Below are positions 33,244-42,484 of a stretch of 64,000 nucleotides of DNA, in pieces. Source of the DNA: CATQHL01 sp965242895 (GTDB taxonomy: Bacteria; Actinomycetota; Acidimicrobiia; Acidimicrobiales; CATQHL01); NCBI GenBank assembly GCA_965242895.1, contig OZ251507.1, positions 2,666,001 to 2,730,000 of the forward strand. The letters are read 5' to 3'. The first letter of the stretch is position 1. Each line of letters begins with the position of its first letter. The translations under genes were made by a program, and so were the position numbers. Under the pieces are notes generated by a model. That model had not been told where the DNA came from. It made no database searches and saw nothing but the letters and a program-made list of their open reading frames with translations.

Positions 33244-35526
33244 TCACGCCCTCTTCCGAAACCTCCACACCCTAAAGCCCACGATCCTCCCAATCTGCTG
33301 CCCCGGCGTTAACTGAGCCTGCAGCCCAGCGAGTATCGCCTCCACCGATTCCCTCTGCGAATCAGAAAGGGCTTCCGCTTCGTCCGGCCGAGCAAATCCT
33401 GCCTGCGATACCGCCGTTCCGAGCGCCAGCCAAGGACCCGCAGGCATTCCCAGGCTCACGGCGGCCTTCCTGCTCATCTCCAAGGGTGTTTCAGAGGCGC
33501 GGCGGCGCATCCCCCGCAGCTCCAAAAGTTCCAGAACCTTCTCCCACTTCAGAAGTACCTCAAGAGCAGGTTCTTCCGCCGATCGACGCCGCAGAGAGCG
33601 GTTCCTGAGGACGGACAGGGTGGCCGTGCTGAGAAGGTAAAACCCCAGGACGCCGGCCGCCGCCAGCACGAGAATCCTCCAGAGCGGCCACGAGGAGCTA
33701 GCCGTCTCAAGCTCCGGCCGAGTGGAAGGCTCCTCCACACCGGGGTCAGCCGGGAAGACGTCTGAGCCGTCCTCCGGAGGGGGAGGGGGCTCGACAATCG
33801 TGGTGCTCGGCAGCGGCGGAGCGTCCTGCTGTTCCGGAACGAACGTATAGGAGTCCGCCCCAGGGGCGCCCCGCCCTGGCGTCGGCTCAAAAGCCACCCA
33901 TCCCGCCCCCCCCAGATAGACCTCCGGCCACGTGTGGGCGTGCTTCCCCTTCACTAGGTAGAGGGCGCCGCCGTCAGGGTAGACCTCGACCGCTTCCCCC
34001 GGCGTGAAGCCCACAGCAACCCTCGTCGGCAGTCCGACCACGCGTCCCATGGCGGCGAATGCAGTAGCGAACTGCTCGCAGTAGCCCTCACCCCATTCAA
34101 ACAAGAACTGATCCAGATGCGATCCAGAGTGCCCTGGAGGTATGTCTAGGCTGTACGTGTAGTTCCGTCTCAGCCAGTTCTGCAGCACAAGAGCCCTTTC
34201 ATAGGGAGAGTTTGTGTTGGCAGTGACATTCCAAGCCAGTTCCCGCACGCGCGGGCTCACGCTCGACGGTACCTGCAGCAGTTCTCCGCTGACCTCTGTC
34301 AAGCCACTGTTCCGCAGCCCTCTCAGGTAGTCGGCGGAGTAGACGGCGGTTTCCGAAAGAACCCTGTATGCAAGTCGGTAGGTAGTGTCGGATTCCAACA
34401 GCAGGGTGGAGGTCTCGGAAGCAAAGCGAACCTCTCGATCGTCCTCGGCTGCGACTGCGACAGGCTGATAGGCCGCCGGAAGCCAAATAGAGGCGAGATT
34501 TTCAATCGCAAAGTTCTGGGTCACTTCGTTCATTTCCGGAGCACTAGACAGGACGGTGTTGTCCAACCTCCTGTTGTTCTCGACCGAATAATGGCTAGTC
34601 CTGAGCGACCAGGATTCGCCGTCGAAAGTCTCCAGAGCAGTCATCCTCCAGTAGGCCGGTTCGCTGCTCTGCACGCTGAAAACCTCCACGTCCGAAAGCT
34701 CCCGCAGCTGAGATCGCACGCTGACAAGCGGATTAGGGACGACCCGCCCCTCAGTGCCCCCACCTCCGTCAGATGCCCGATTCGTCCAAAAATCGAAGGG
34801 CGACTCCTGAAGTTGGCCGTAAGCGATGCTGGTGCTCACCAGAGATGCGACCACCGCAGCCGCCGCCATGAGAGCGCCCCCGAGCCCTCGGCTTGAGGCC
34901 GGATGCAAGGAAGCCCGCCTGCTCGGGTCGAAGCGCCTAGAGGGGTGCACCACGGAGAATGCCAGGCAAGCCGCCACCACTCCCAGAGCGTGCAGCACCC
35001 TGGCCGTCCCTTCCCCAAAGAACGAAAGGACGATGAAGACGGCCGCCGCCGGAGCAAACACTTCTACCTGCGGAGAGCCGAGCCTGAAAGCTCCCCAGTC
35101 TCCCAAGAACACGATCAGCCAAGTGGCCAGAGCAGCCATGAGCAGCATTCCGACGCTGACAGGGAGCGGAACTTCCGCAGTGGCGATCAGATCGAGTGCT
35201 TCCCGTATGTCGACGCGGATGGCGCTGACGCTTTCCCCCCAAGGCAGACCGAAGCGGGTCGTGCTCGGATAGTGGATCCAAACCTGCGTCAAGCAGACGA
35301 TCAAGAGCGAAAGGATGGCCGAGGAGACGACCGGAATCCGCAGCCATCTCAACAATGAGATGATCAAGTGCGTGATGGCCGCATTCACTAGCAGCGGCCC
35401 CATAAAAGAGGAATCCGCAAAAATGAGGGAGAGGCTTGCGATCAGCGCAACGGTTACTCCGAAATAGAGCACCTCCGCAGTTATTCGACGCAGGCGTTCC
35501 TCCCATCCAACCGAACCGCCGCTCAT
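33244..35526 (-). CDS. transglutaminase-like membrane protein, TgpA type
   Basis: 760 residues. N-terminal block of about six hydrophobic segments (20-215), an extracytoplasmic transglutaminase core with catalytic Cys about 482 in GEGYCEQFATAF and His in KHAHTWPEVYLGG, a Pro-rich linker (about 560-610), another membrane segment (about 617-637) and a cytoplasmic DUF4129 tail. Part of the conserved MoxR-DUF58-TgpA unit, probably an envelope-assembly or peptide-modifying machine. Minus strand, downstream of the DUF58 gene. Confidence 0.87.
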   Translation of the reverse strand: MSGGSVGWEERLRRITAEVLYFGVTVALIASLSLIFADSSFMGPLLVNAAITHLIISLLRWLRIPVVSSAILSLLIVCLTQVWIHYPSTTRFGLPWGESVSAIRVDIREALDLIATAEVPLPVSVGMLLMAALATWLIVFLGDWGAFRLGSPQVEVFAPAAAVFIVLSFFGEGTARVLHALGVVAACLAFSVVHPSRRFDPSRRASLHPASSRGLGGALMAAAAVVASLVSTSIAYGQLQESPFDFWTNRASDGGGGTEGRVVPNPLVSVRSQLRELSDVEVFSVQSSEPAYWRMTALETFDGESWSLRTSHYSVENNRRLDNTVLSSAPEMNEVTQNFAIENLASIWLPAAYQPVAVAAEDDREVRFASETSTLLLESDTTYRLAYRVLSETAVYSADYLRGLRNSGLTEVSGELLQVPSSVSPRVRELAWNVTANTNSPYERALVLQNWLRRNYTYSLDIPPGHSGSHLDQFLFEWGEGYCEQFATAFAAMGRVVGLPTRVAVGFTPGEAVEVYPDGGALYLVKGKHAHTWPEVYLGGAGWVAFEPTPGRGAPGADSYTFVPEQQDAPPLPSTTIVEPPPPPEDGSDVFPADPGVEEPSTRPELETASSSWPLWRILVLAAAGVLGFYLLSTATLSVLRNRSLRRRSAEEPALEVLLKWEKVLELLELRGMRRRASETPLEMSRKAAVSLGMPAGPWLALGTAVSQAGFARPDEAEALSDSQRESVEAILAGLQAQLTPGQQIGRIVGFRVWRFRKRA

Positions 35527-35631
35527 AATCGTGCGCTTCTCTGTCGTGCGGGCGCAGCGGGCGCAGCGGGCGCCTCAGTGAGAGCTGCGGGCGCCTCAGT
35601 GAGAGCCTCCGCGGGCGCCTCCGGAGGCGCC
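35527..35631. repeat. 21-bp tandem repeat between the tgpA-like and DUF58 genes
   Basis: GCGGGCGCCTCAGTGAGAGC at 35566 and 35587, with partial copies GCGGGCGCAGCGGGCGC before and GCGGGCGCCTCCGGAGGCGCC after. The inner CGCCTCCGGAGGCG is a perfect palindrome. No gene is apparent. Confidence 0.75.
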
Positions 35632-36792
35632 TCAGCGGGCATTGTCACTCACAGCGGCTTCCCAGCGGTCGGCAAATCGTTCGCCTGGACGCATTTTCAG
35701 GACGTCCGAAGCCGTCAAAAAGTCGCTCTGGTCGGCAAACTGAACCACGAAACGACTCTGAGCCTCCCTGTAAGTCGAATCCCAGACTTCGTGCGCCTGC
35801 GGAGTGAGCCGACCCAGTACCGCAAAAAGGGTTGCCTCACTGCTTCTAGGGTGCCATGACCGGTTCGCGGCTTCGACCTCGTGCTGAGCAACAAGGGAAA
35901 GGCTGTCCAAGATCGGGGACGCGCTAGCGGTCTCTAGCCCCCCCCTTATCACGGACACCGACCCAGTGCGAGTCAGCAGCCTCGTCCTGTGGAAGTGGCG
36001 GCAGCACGCCGCCGCCAAGCTAGCTGCCGCAGACACCATCTCCTCGAACCGCTCAGGGGTGGCCGCATCGCCGTCGGTGTCGAGATAGACGACCGCCTCT
36101 TCTTGAATGTCGTGTTCGAGTTGGCGCACCATGAGTTCCCCGTGACGAGCGCTGGACGGCCAGTGGATGCGACGCGGATCGTCGCCCACCGAGTACTCCC
36201 GCAAGCCAACGAACTCTTCATCCGAGGCGGGAACGTGCTTGACGATTTGATTGTGCACAGAACCAGCGTTTTCAGTGATCGAAGAGGGGAGGCAGACCTC
36301 CACAAAATGCGGCCACACCAAAATCCTCGTCACTCCTCCTGCGCTGCCTTCTGCTATCTGGTTGCGGCGGGCTAGGTCGAAAGGGTCGGTCGTGATCAAG
36401 CACAAAGGCCCCACCTCCAGGAAGCCGCGCTGACGGGTTTCGACATAATAAGTAATCGGATTCTGCGGCTTGCTAGACAGCCATCCCAATCTGCGGATCG
36501 GATTATCTTCGGAAGGGGAATAATCCTGAACTTCCACCGAGCGCCCCAGCAAGTTCCTCAAACTCCAAAACTCCAAGGTCACCAAAACCCGAGTCCCAAG
36601 AGACGCTCGAGCAGGCGTCATGGAGCGTCCCATTTGCACCCTGAGAGGGAGGTGCACCGCCAAGACAGAGAGCAGCAAAAGGCCCGCCCCTACAGCGGAA
36701 GCCAAAAAAACGGCCGGAAGCCCCCAGATCAGAGATGCTGCACCGCCTAGCAGTGCCAGCAGCAGTGTCAGGAATCCTGCGGACGTGGGCAT
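35632..36792 (-). CDS. DUF58 family protein
   Basis: 386 residues. Two N-terminal hydrophobic segments (about 5-50), then a vWA-like domain with the DUF58 signature SVGDDPRRIHWPSSARHGELMV. These proteins work beside MoxR ATPases, perhaps as substrates or adaptors of the chaperone. Encoded downstream of the moxR gene on the same strand, with a 45-bp gap. The frame ends in the repeat tract that follows. Confidence 0.88.
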   Translation of the reverse strand: MPTSAGFLTLLLALLGGAASLIWGLPAVFLASAVGAGLLLLSVLAVHLPLRVQMGRSMTPARASLGTRVLVTLEFWSLRNLLGRSVEVQDYSPSEDNPIRRLGWLSSKPQNPITYYVETRQRGFLEVGPLCLITTDPFDLARRNQIAEGSAGGVTRILVWPHFVEVCLPSSITENAGSVHNQIVKHVPASDEEFVGLREYSVGDDPRRIHWPSSARHGELMVRQLEHDIQEEAVVYLDTDGDAATPERFEEMVSAAASLAAACCRHFHRTRLLTRTGSVSVIRGGLETASASPILDSLSLVAQHEVEAANRSWHPRSSEATLFAVLGRLTPQAHEVWDSTYREAQSRFVVQFADQSDFLTASDVLKMRPGERFADRWEAAVSDNAR

Positions 36793-36837
36793 TTGGGGGT
36801 TGCGAATGGCCGAGCCCGGTCGTTCACGAAGGGCCGG

Positions 36838-37833
36838 TTATCTCCTCGAGAGTTGCGGTACCGGTGTATAGGTCATGATTTCTTCCAGAATCCCACGCGC
36901 CGCGGCGACGATTGAATTAGGCATCACTCGATGTTCGATGGCCGAGATGAAAACATTTTTCACGTCGTCCGGTATCACAAAGTTTCTGCCTTCTGCGGCT
37001 GCCCGGACACGGGCGCAGCGCTGCAGCCCCAGGGTGGCCCTAGGTGACATTCCGTATTTCAACCCCGAGTGGCCGCGGCTCCCTATGGCAAGGTTGACCA
37101 TGTATCCCTTGATGGCGGGAGCGACATAGACCGAACGCGCAAACTTGATCATCTCCTCAACCGTCTGTGCGTCCACCACCGAGTTCAGGCTTTCAAGCAC
37201 GTCCTCTCCTCCGTGGGCGTCGAGGATGGCAAGCTCGGCGCTCTGGTCTGGATAGCCGAGGTGCATGCTCATGAGGAATCGGTCTAGCTGGCTAAGCGGG
37301 AGCGGGAAAGTCCCTTCGCTCTCCAGCGAGTTCTGAGTGGCTACCACCAGAAAAGGCTTGTTGAGTGGATAGGTCACACCGTTGATGGTCACCTGTCTCT
37401 CCGCCATGGCCTCGAGCAGGGCTGCCTGCGTCTTCGGCGAGGTTCGGTTGATCTCGTCCGCCAACAAGAGACCAGAGAAGACCGGGCCAGGTTGAAACTT
37501 AAACTCGTTCAGTTTGTTGTCCCAGATAGGCACGCCCAGGATGTCGGACGGCAGCAGATCAGGGGTGAACTGCACGCGTCCAAAATCCAGTCCCAGAGAG
37601 CGTGCCATAGCCTTGGCCATGGTGGTCTTTCCCAAGCCTGGAGCGTCCTGGAGAAGGACGTGCCCTTCTGCCAGGAGACAAGTCAGCAGCGATCGAATCA
37701 ACTCGCCCTTGCCCATGATCACTCGCTGGACGTTGTCCGTTATAGAGTCAAAAAGGCTGGCGAAGGCCACCTCCGAAGCGGCTTCGGCTTTACCCGCCCT
37801 CGCTAGGTTCAAATCCGGCAGACTAGCTTGCAC
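36838..37833 (-). CDS. MoxR-family AAA ATPase
   Basis: 331 residues. Walker A within LQDAPGLGKTTMAKAMA (about 81-97), Walker B LLLADEINRTSPKTQAALLEAM, sensor motifs PFLVVATQNSLESEGTFPLP, C-terminal lid domain. MoxR ATPases act as chaperones in metal insertion or assembly of vWA proteins; the neighbours are DUF58 and TgpA-like partners. Its start faces the first LRR gene across about 200 bp, which marks the left boundary of the accessory island. Confidence 0.9.
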   Translation of the reverse strand: MQASLPDLNLARAGKAEAASEVAFASLFDSITDNVQRVIMGKGELIRSLLTCLLAEGHVLLQDAPGLGKTTMAKAMARSLGLDFGRVQFTPDLLPSDILGVPIWDNKLNEFKFQPGPVFSGLLLADEINRTSPKTQAALLEAMAERQVTINGVTYPLNKPFLVVATQNSLESEGTFPLPLSQLDRFLMSMHLGYPDQSAELAILDAHGGEDVLESLNSVVDAQTVEEMIKFARSVYVAPAIKGYMVNLAIGSRGHSGLKYGMSPRATLGLQRCARVRAAAEGRNFVIPDDVKNVFISAIEHRVMPNSIVAAARGILEEIMTYTPVPQLSRR

Positions 37834-37975
37834 GACCCCAAAGCCTAGCGTAAACCACGCTTAGCACCGCGTTTAGCACTGCCAGTCGGACTGCGTGTCG
37901 GGAAGGCGTGTCGGGAAGGCGTTTCGCTGAGGCCGCCGCTCAGGTTCAGTCCGCATCGCCGGCGGTCGGATAACA

Positions 37976-38029
37976 TATATTCGTACTTATTCACAATTCG
38001 TTTGAAATCTTCGGTGGAGGGACATAGAC
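37976..38029 (+). promoter_or_regulatory. promoter and leader of LRR gene 1 (family-conserved)
   Basis: A -10-like TATATT (37976-37981), then ATTCACAATTCGTTTGAAAT, CTTCGGTGGAGGGACATAGAC and ATG. The stretch from TTCACAATTCG to the AGGAGG-like site is repeated nearly verbatim before LRR genes 2, 3 and, in part, 4. A 13-bp tandem GCGTGTCGGGAAG lies just upstream (about 37890-37920). Confidence 0.65.
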
Positions 38030-39721
38030 ATGAGAGTTTCACGGTCGCACAAGCTAGGAGTGCCGGAACATTTCGATGGGAACTCGCCGAGCCCCAGGCG
38101 AGTTTCGCTGCTCAGCGGTTCGCTGGTTGGCCGGAAGCGCGGCTGGGCTGCGTTTTGCGTGGTCTTGGTGGTTGCGCTGGCATCGGCTGGTTTGAGCGTT
38201 TCGCCGACTTCGGCGCAGTCCGCTGAGGGGCCTTCGGTTCGGGTCTGGGCTAAGAAGTTGGCGTCAGGGAACGTGGAGTTTGGTGTGTCTGTTTACGCTG
38301 CCGGTTCTAGCAGGGGCGTGAACCTTGCTGTCACTAATCGTTATTTCCCTTACGCTAGAGCCGGCAATAACGTCGGGACGTGGTATAATTCAGAGGCTGT
38401 TGTTCTGAGCAGCGGCTCTGATCGTGCTCTTGCTTCTATCCGGGCTAGGAGACTGGCGTCGGGCAACTTGGAGTTTGCGCTCAGGGTTTACGGGATTGAA
38501 GATCAAGTTTGGAATCCTCGTGCTCGTTATTTAATTTATGCGTCTGCTGCCGAGGACAGTGCTGCTTTTTCTTCTCCCCTCTACTTCAGGCAGCACAACA
38601 GGGAATGTCTAGACGGCGCTATTCCAATCCCCGTCACGAACGTCGGCTTGTTCCGCGACTGCGAAGTGCTTGTCAACGCAACCGGAGCACTCGAAGGTAC
38701 TACAGACATCCTCAGCCAGCTAAATTCGTGGACAAGACAAGACCAGTTGCCATGGGCAGGAATTACGCTCAAAGATAACCGTGTGAGCGAATTCTACATA
38801 GGCCCAACAGGCTTTGAGATCCCATCCGATAGAAGTCAACAATCGATAGTAGACGGCAAACCTTTAGGGGACTTAGACGGGATAATTCCCGGGATACTAG
38901 GGAGGCTAAGCGCACTAGAGAAATTGAGGATTTCTCTAACAGGTACGCAAGGTGTAATTCCGTCAGAGTTAGGAAACCTGACCAACTTAAAGGAACTGCA
39001 TTTCAATAATCTCGGCTTAGTCGGGCCAATTCCGCCAGAGTTAGGAAACCTAGAAAACTTAGAAAAACTGGCAATGGTAGACCTCAAATGGGTAGATAAG
39101 CAGCATTGCCGAACCACGCCGACCGACTGCGGCTTGCCTGACCCAGTCCCGCCAGAGGTGCGAAGTCTCATGGAGGATACCAGCGGCTTGGGTGGTTCAA
39201 TTCCCGCAGAGTTAGGAAACTTGACCAACTTAAAGGAACTGCATTTAGAGTCCAACCTCTTGAGGCAGTCGATTCCATCTGAGTTAGGAAACCTAGAGAA
39301 TCTGGAAATCCTGTCGTTACAGGTCAACTGGTTGACCGGTGAAATTCCCTCAGCGTTAGGAAACCTGACCAACCTGAAAGAACTGCATTTAAACTCCAAC
39401 AGCTTGACTGGCCAGATTCCGCCCGAGCTCGGGAATTTGTCTAATCTCGAGGCATTGGCCCTAAGCTGGAACAAATTGAGTGGGACGATTCCATCCGAGC
39501 TAGGAAAGCTTGCCCCCTCCGAAGGGGGATCTATCAAGCGAATCAGTTTCTTGGGCAGGCCGTCTCCACCCAGGCAAGGTCTTTTCGGCGGCGCCTGGGT
39601 TGCAGAGGGAAGGGTCAACAATCCTGACTTGACAGGATGCATCCCGGCTGCCTTGAATCACCCCGATATAAATGTGGAGCGCGGCAGCGGCGACGCCCAA
39701 CTGCCCTTCTGCTCCTCCTGA
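38030..39721 (+). CDS. secreted plant-type LRR protein 1
   Basis: 563 residues. Long basic n-region, hydrophobic core about 39-55, cleavage expected after SPTSA (62). Twin-motif domain: RVWAKKLASGNVEFGVSVY (71-89) and ASIRARRLASGNLEFALRVY (137-155). Cys194 and Cys212 flank GAIPIPVTNVGLFRD before an N-cap. About eight 24-residue LRRs of the form GxIPxELGNLxNLxxLxLxxN follow, interrupted by a loop CRTTPTDCGLPDP. C-cap GCIPAALN...LPFCSS. No membrane anchor or sorting signal, so it should be released. Ligand unknown; plant-like LRRs usually bind peptides or proteins. Confidence 0.85.
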   Translation: MRVSRSHKLGVPEHFDGNSPSPRRVSLLSGSLVGRKRGWAAFCVVLVVALASAGLSVSPTSAQSAEGPSVRVWAKKLASGNVEFGVSVYAAGSSRGVNLAVTNRYFPYARAGNNVGTWYNSEAVVLSSGSDRALASIRARRLASGNLEFALRVYGIEDQVWNPRARYLIYASAAEDSAAFSSPLYFRQHNRECLDGAIPIPVTNVGLFRDCEVLVNATGALEGTTDILSQLNSWTRQDQLPWAGITLKDNRVSEFYIGPTGFEIPSDRSQQSIVDGKPLGDLDGIIPGILGRLSALEKLRISLTGTQGVIPSELGNLTNLKELHFNNLGLVGPIPPELGNLENLEKLAMVDLKWVDKQHCRTTPTDCGLPDPVPPEVRSLMEDTSGLGGSIPAELGNLTNLKELHLESNLLRQSIPSELGNLENLEILSLQVNWLTGEIPSALGNLTNLKELHLNSNSLTGQIPPELGNLSNLEALALSWNKLSGTIPSELGKLAPSEGGSIKRISFLGRPSPPRQGLFGGAWVAEGRVNNPDLTGCIPAALNHPDINVERGSGDAQLPFCSS

Positions 39722-39881
39722 GTTTCTGCTCCTCGTAGTCGGGAGGAAGCTGCGAATCTTTCGCCGGCCGGGAGGCTTGGCGCCTCTTTCCCCGCCAGTT
39801 GACGCCAGTCGCCACCCTTCAGGTGTTCTAGCTGATCGCTGCTAAGCGCACCCCGCAGCCTTGTTGATTCGCTGAGAATAG

Positions 39882-39912
39882 TTGCGGGGGGGGGGGGGGG
39901 GGGGTGTATAAT
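39882..39912 (+). promoter_or_regulatory. poly-G(19) tract abutting a perfect TATAAT
   Basis: Nineteen consecutive G (39886-39904) then TG and TATAAT (39907-39912). TTGCGG at 39882-39887 is the only -35-like hexamer; the tract makes up nearly all of the 19-bp spacer. Gain or loss of G would change the spacing between -35 and -10, as in known phase-variable promoters of other bacteria. LRR gene 2 starts 205 bases downstream. Confidence 0.65.
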
Positions 39913-40050
39913 ATGTCTCGTGAGACTGCTAGAAAGCTTGCGAGACTGCAAGTAAAAAGTGTAGGCTGGCTACATGAAAGAGCATAAAGTGGCTTCATGC
40001 TTGCCTCTGCATTGCGCTAGCGGATTTGCGGTCTGGCGAGCTGAAGCTTG

Positions 40051-40116
40051 ATAAGCTATAGTTTCACGTAATAATTTTCACAATCCGTTTGCAATCTTCG
40101 GTGGAGGGAGATCGAC
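40051..40116 (+). promoter_or_regulatory. conserved promoter/leader of LRR gene 2
   Basis: AAGCTTGATAAGC-TATAGT (-10 at 40057-40062), then TTTTCACAATCCGTTTGCAA, TCTTCGGTGGAGGGAGATCGAC and ATG 40117. The same layout (AAGCTT, about 6 bases, TAxAxT) precedes LRR genes 3 and 4. Confidence 0.6.
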
Positions 40117-41955
40117 ATGAGAATCACAAGGTCGCACAAGCTAGAAGTGCGGGAATTCTTCAATAAGATATCGCTGAGCAGGCGAGTTTCGCTGCGTGAA
40201 GGTTCGCCGCGCGGCAGGAAGCGCGGCTGGGCTGCGCTTTGCGTGGTCTTGGTGGTTTCGCTGGCGTCGGCCGGCCTGAGCGTTTCGCCAATTTCGGCGC
40301 AGTCTTCCGAGGGGCCCTTGGCGAGGGTCTGGGCTAGGAAACTGGCGTCAGGGAACGTGGAGTTTGGTGTGGCTGTTTACGCTGCCGGTTCTAGCAGCGG
40401 CGTGAACGTTTCGGTCACTAATCGTTATTTCCCCTACGAGAGGGCCGCCAGCAGGATCGGGTCGTGGTACAATTCGGAGGCCGTTATTCTGAGAAGCGGT
40501 TCTGATAGTACTCTTGCTTCTATACGGGCTAGAAGGTTGTCGTCTGGCAACTTGGAGTTTGCGCTCAGGGTTTACGGAATTGACGATCAAGTTTGGATCC
40601 CGCGTGCGCGTTATCTCATCTACGAATCTGCTGCTGAAGGCAGTGCTGCTTACTCTTCTCCCTTCAACATGGGGCAGCACAACAGGGTATGTTTAGGTGA
40701 CGCTGCCCCGAATACTCCCACTGTCCCGAATGTCGCCAGCAATCTCGGCTTGTTCCGCGACTGCGAAGTCCTCACAAGCGCAACCGGAGCACTCGAAGGG
40801 AACTCTGGCCTCCTCAGTGGCAGCCTAAATTTGTGGGGAACAAGACAAGGCTCAGTACCCACACTACCGTGGACAGGAATTACGCTTACAAATAACCGCG
40901 TAACCGACCTGTATATAGGCCCCCAAGGCTGGTGTACAAACGGTGAGAACATTTGGGAACCAGGATCTTGCTCCAGAAGTGAACAAGTAATCCGCTTGTC
41001 CTTCCCTCTTCTTAGTTCTAGTGAGGCGAATAGGCTTCAAAAGATTTTCGGTGACGGCGCTAATTCGAGGGTATTAGAGGGGAGAATCCCAGAAGTACTG
41101 GGAAGTCTGAGCGCGCTAGAGAGATTATGGATTGAATTCACCGGTACGCAAGGTCTAATTCCGGCAGAGTTCGGAAACCTAAGCAACTTGAGGGAATTGA
41201 CTTTCAATAACCTTGGCCTGGTTGGTCCACTGCCACCAGAGTTGGGTAAGCTGAAGAACTTGGAAAAACTGATACTGAACGATTTGAAGTGGACAGGCAT
41301 GGGTCGCCGTTGCCGAAACACGCCGACGGACTGTGGCTTGCCTGATCCAATTCCATCAGAAGTGTTCTTAGAGGATACTAGTGGCTTGGGTGCTTCATTG
41401 TCGGCAGAATTGGGGGGTATGGCCAATTTGAAGGAATTGAGTATAAATAACAGCCTATTGAAAGGTTCGATTCCGGCAGAGTTGGAAAACCTGAGCAACT
41501 TGGAAGTCTTGAGTTTAGTGCATAGCTTCTTAGAGGGTGAAATTCCCTCAACGTTGGGAAACCTGACCAACTTGAGATCCTTGAGGTTAAACGCCAACAG
41601 TTTGAGTGGACGGATTCCAGCTTCTCTCGGGAACTTGACTAATCTCGTAGAACTAGCTTTAGGGTGGAACGATTTAAGTGGGCCCATTCCAGCCGAGTTA
41701 GCAAATCTTGCCGCCCCCGGCAGCGCTCTAAAGAAAATTAGTTTTGTTGGCACGTATACTGGTGGACTTAGACTGGGGTTTGGCCAAGAATTCCAGGAAT
41801 ATATACCCCAGAGAAAAAATAATGCCCGCTTGGGGTGTATTCCGGCCGCCTTTAACAAACCCGGTATAACTGTCGAGCGCAGCGGTAGAGTTAACGATGG
41901 CACCAAGGACAACCCCGTATGGAGGACCTTCACAATACCCTTCTGCACCTCTTGA
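40117..41955 (+). CDS. secreted plant-type LRR protein 2
   Basis: 612 residues. Signal peptide with 37-residue basic n-region and core about 38-54, cleavage near SPISA (61). Twin-motif domain (about 70-88 and 136-154), then CLGDAAPNTPTVPNVASN..LFRDC. N-cap-like segment with NLWGTRQGSVPTLPWTGITL. About eight LRRs, with the Cys loop CRNTPTDCGLPDP. The C-cap is GCIPAAFN..IPFCTS. N-terminal DNA is closest to LRR gene 4, its C-terminal LRRs to gene 3. A 12-bp terminator stem follows the gene. Confidence 0.85.
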   Translation: MRITRSHKLEVREFFNKISLSRRVSLREGSPRGRKRGWAALCVVLVVSLASAGLSVSPISAQSSEGPLARVWARKLASGNVEFGVAVYAAGSSSGVNVSVTNRYFPYERAASRIGSWYNSEAVILRSGSDSTLASIRARRLSSGNLEFALRVYGIDDQVWIPRARYLIYESAAEGSAAYSSPFNMGQHNRVCLGDAAPNTPTVPNVASNLGLFRDCEVLTSATGALEGNSGLLSGSLNLWGTRQGSVPTLPWTGITLTNNRVTDLYIGPQGWCTNGENIWEPGSCSRSEQVIRLSFPLLSSSEANRLQKIFGDGANSRVLEGRIPEVLGSLSALERLWIEFTGTQGLIPAEFGNLSNLRELTFNNLGLVGPLPPELGKLKNLEKLILNDLKWTGMGRRCRNTPTDCGLPDPIPSEVFLEDTSGLGASLSAELGGMANLKELSINNSLLKGSIPAELENLSNLEVLSLVHSFLEGEIPSTLGNLTNLRSLRLNANSLSGRIPASLGNLTNLVELALGWNDLSGPIPAELANLAAPGSALKKISFVGTYTGGLRLGFGQEFQEYIPQRKNNARLGCIPAAFNKPGITVERSGRVNDGTKDNPVWRTFTIPFCTS

Positions 41956-42020
41956 GTCGAGAGTAGGCTTGAGAAGCTTTCGCTGCTAGTTGATTCCCTT
42001 CAAGTGTTGTATGGCTGATC

Positions 42021-42049
42021 GCTGCTAAGCGCCCCGAGCGCTTAGCAGC
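42021..42049 (+). terminator. intrinsic-type terminator after LRR gene 2
   Basis: GCTGCTAAGCGC (42021-42032), loop CCCGA, GCGCTTAGCAGC (42038-42049): a perfect 12-bp stem followed by TTTCT. Related GCTGATCGC-GCTAAGCGC motifs follow LRR genes 1 and 3, but without a complete second arm. Confidence 0.75.
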
Positions 42050-42484
42050 TTTCTGCTGCCCCCTCGCTCTGAACTTCTAGGCGTCTATAGGTTCGGTGGC
42101 GAGCACTTGTCAGCTTTCCCCTTGATTTGGGTGAGCTGAGCTAAATCCCCTGTTTGAGAGGCGCAGCCTCTCGATTGTGCTGTTAGGTTGCGGGCGGAAG
42201 ATCCCCACCGAACAATCCCCGCCAGAATGACCTTAAAGAGGCCTCTCGCTCATGTCAATGTTAAGTTGCGAGAGGGGGGAGAGGGTAATAATTTTGAGAG
42301 AATGCGAGAAGAGCATTGGGTGACTCCAAGCCTGCTTCTGGCATTGCGTGGCCGGTGCTTGTCGGGATTGGCGAGCGAAAGCTCATAAGCTACACTGAAT
42401 AGAAGCTTCCAAGTTATAATTAGCGGAAGCGTGTTCGCAATTATTCACGATTCGTTCGCAAATCTTCGTAGGAGGGACATAGAT
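42050..42484. other. spacer and promoter of LRR gene 3
   Basis: No supported gene; a 66-codon frame (42188-42388) is open but lacks a ribosome site and family features. The block GCCTGCTTCTGGCATTGCGT...GGCGAGCGAAAGCTCATAAGC resembles the region before gene 2. The promoter is AAGCTTCCAAGT-TATAAT (42415-42420), followed by the shared leader TTCACGATTCGTTCGCAA and TAGGAGGGACATAGAT before ATG 42485. Confidence 0.65.

Larger units (their letters stand above)
39722..40116. other. spacer between LRR genes 1 and 2
   Basis: 395 bp without a gene. It opens with a short echo of the gene-1 end (TTTCTGCTCCTCG), contains the family-conserved 3' motif GCTGATCGCTGCTAAGCGC (about 39829-39848), a G19 tract with a following TATAAT, the palindrome GTCTCGTGAGAC, and the conserved promoter of gene 2. 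It shares blocks with the spacers after genes 2 and 3. Confidence 0.7.

Noticed and set aside
38836..39642. Long minus-strand open frames under the LRR genes (also 41037-41948, 47213-47971 and several shorter ones)
   Set aside because: They are antisense shadows of the 72-bp LRR repeats and read as monotonous LRFPNSGGIEP-type units with no start signals; a periodic plus-strand gene keeps this frame open.
42188..42388. 66-codon frame in the spacer before LRR gene 3
   Set aside because: No ribosome site, no family features, and the DNA is homologous to the non-coding spacer before LRR gene 2.
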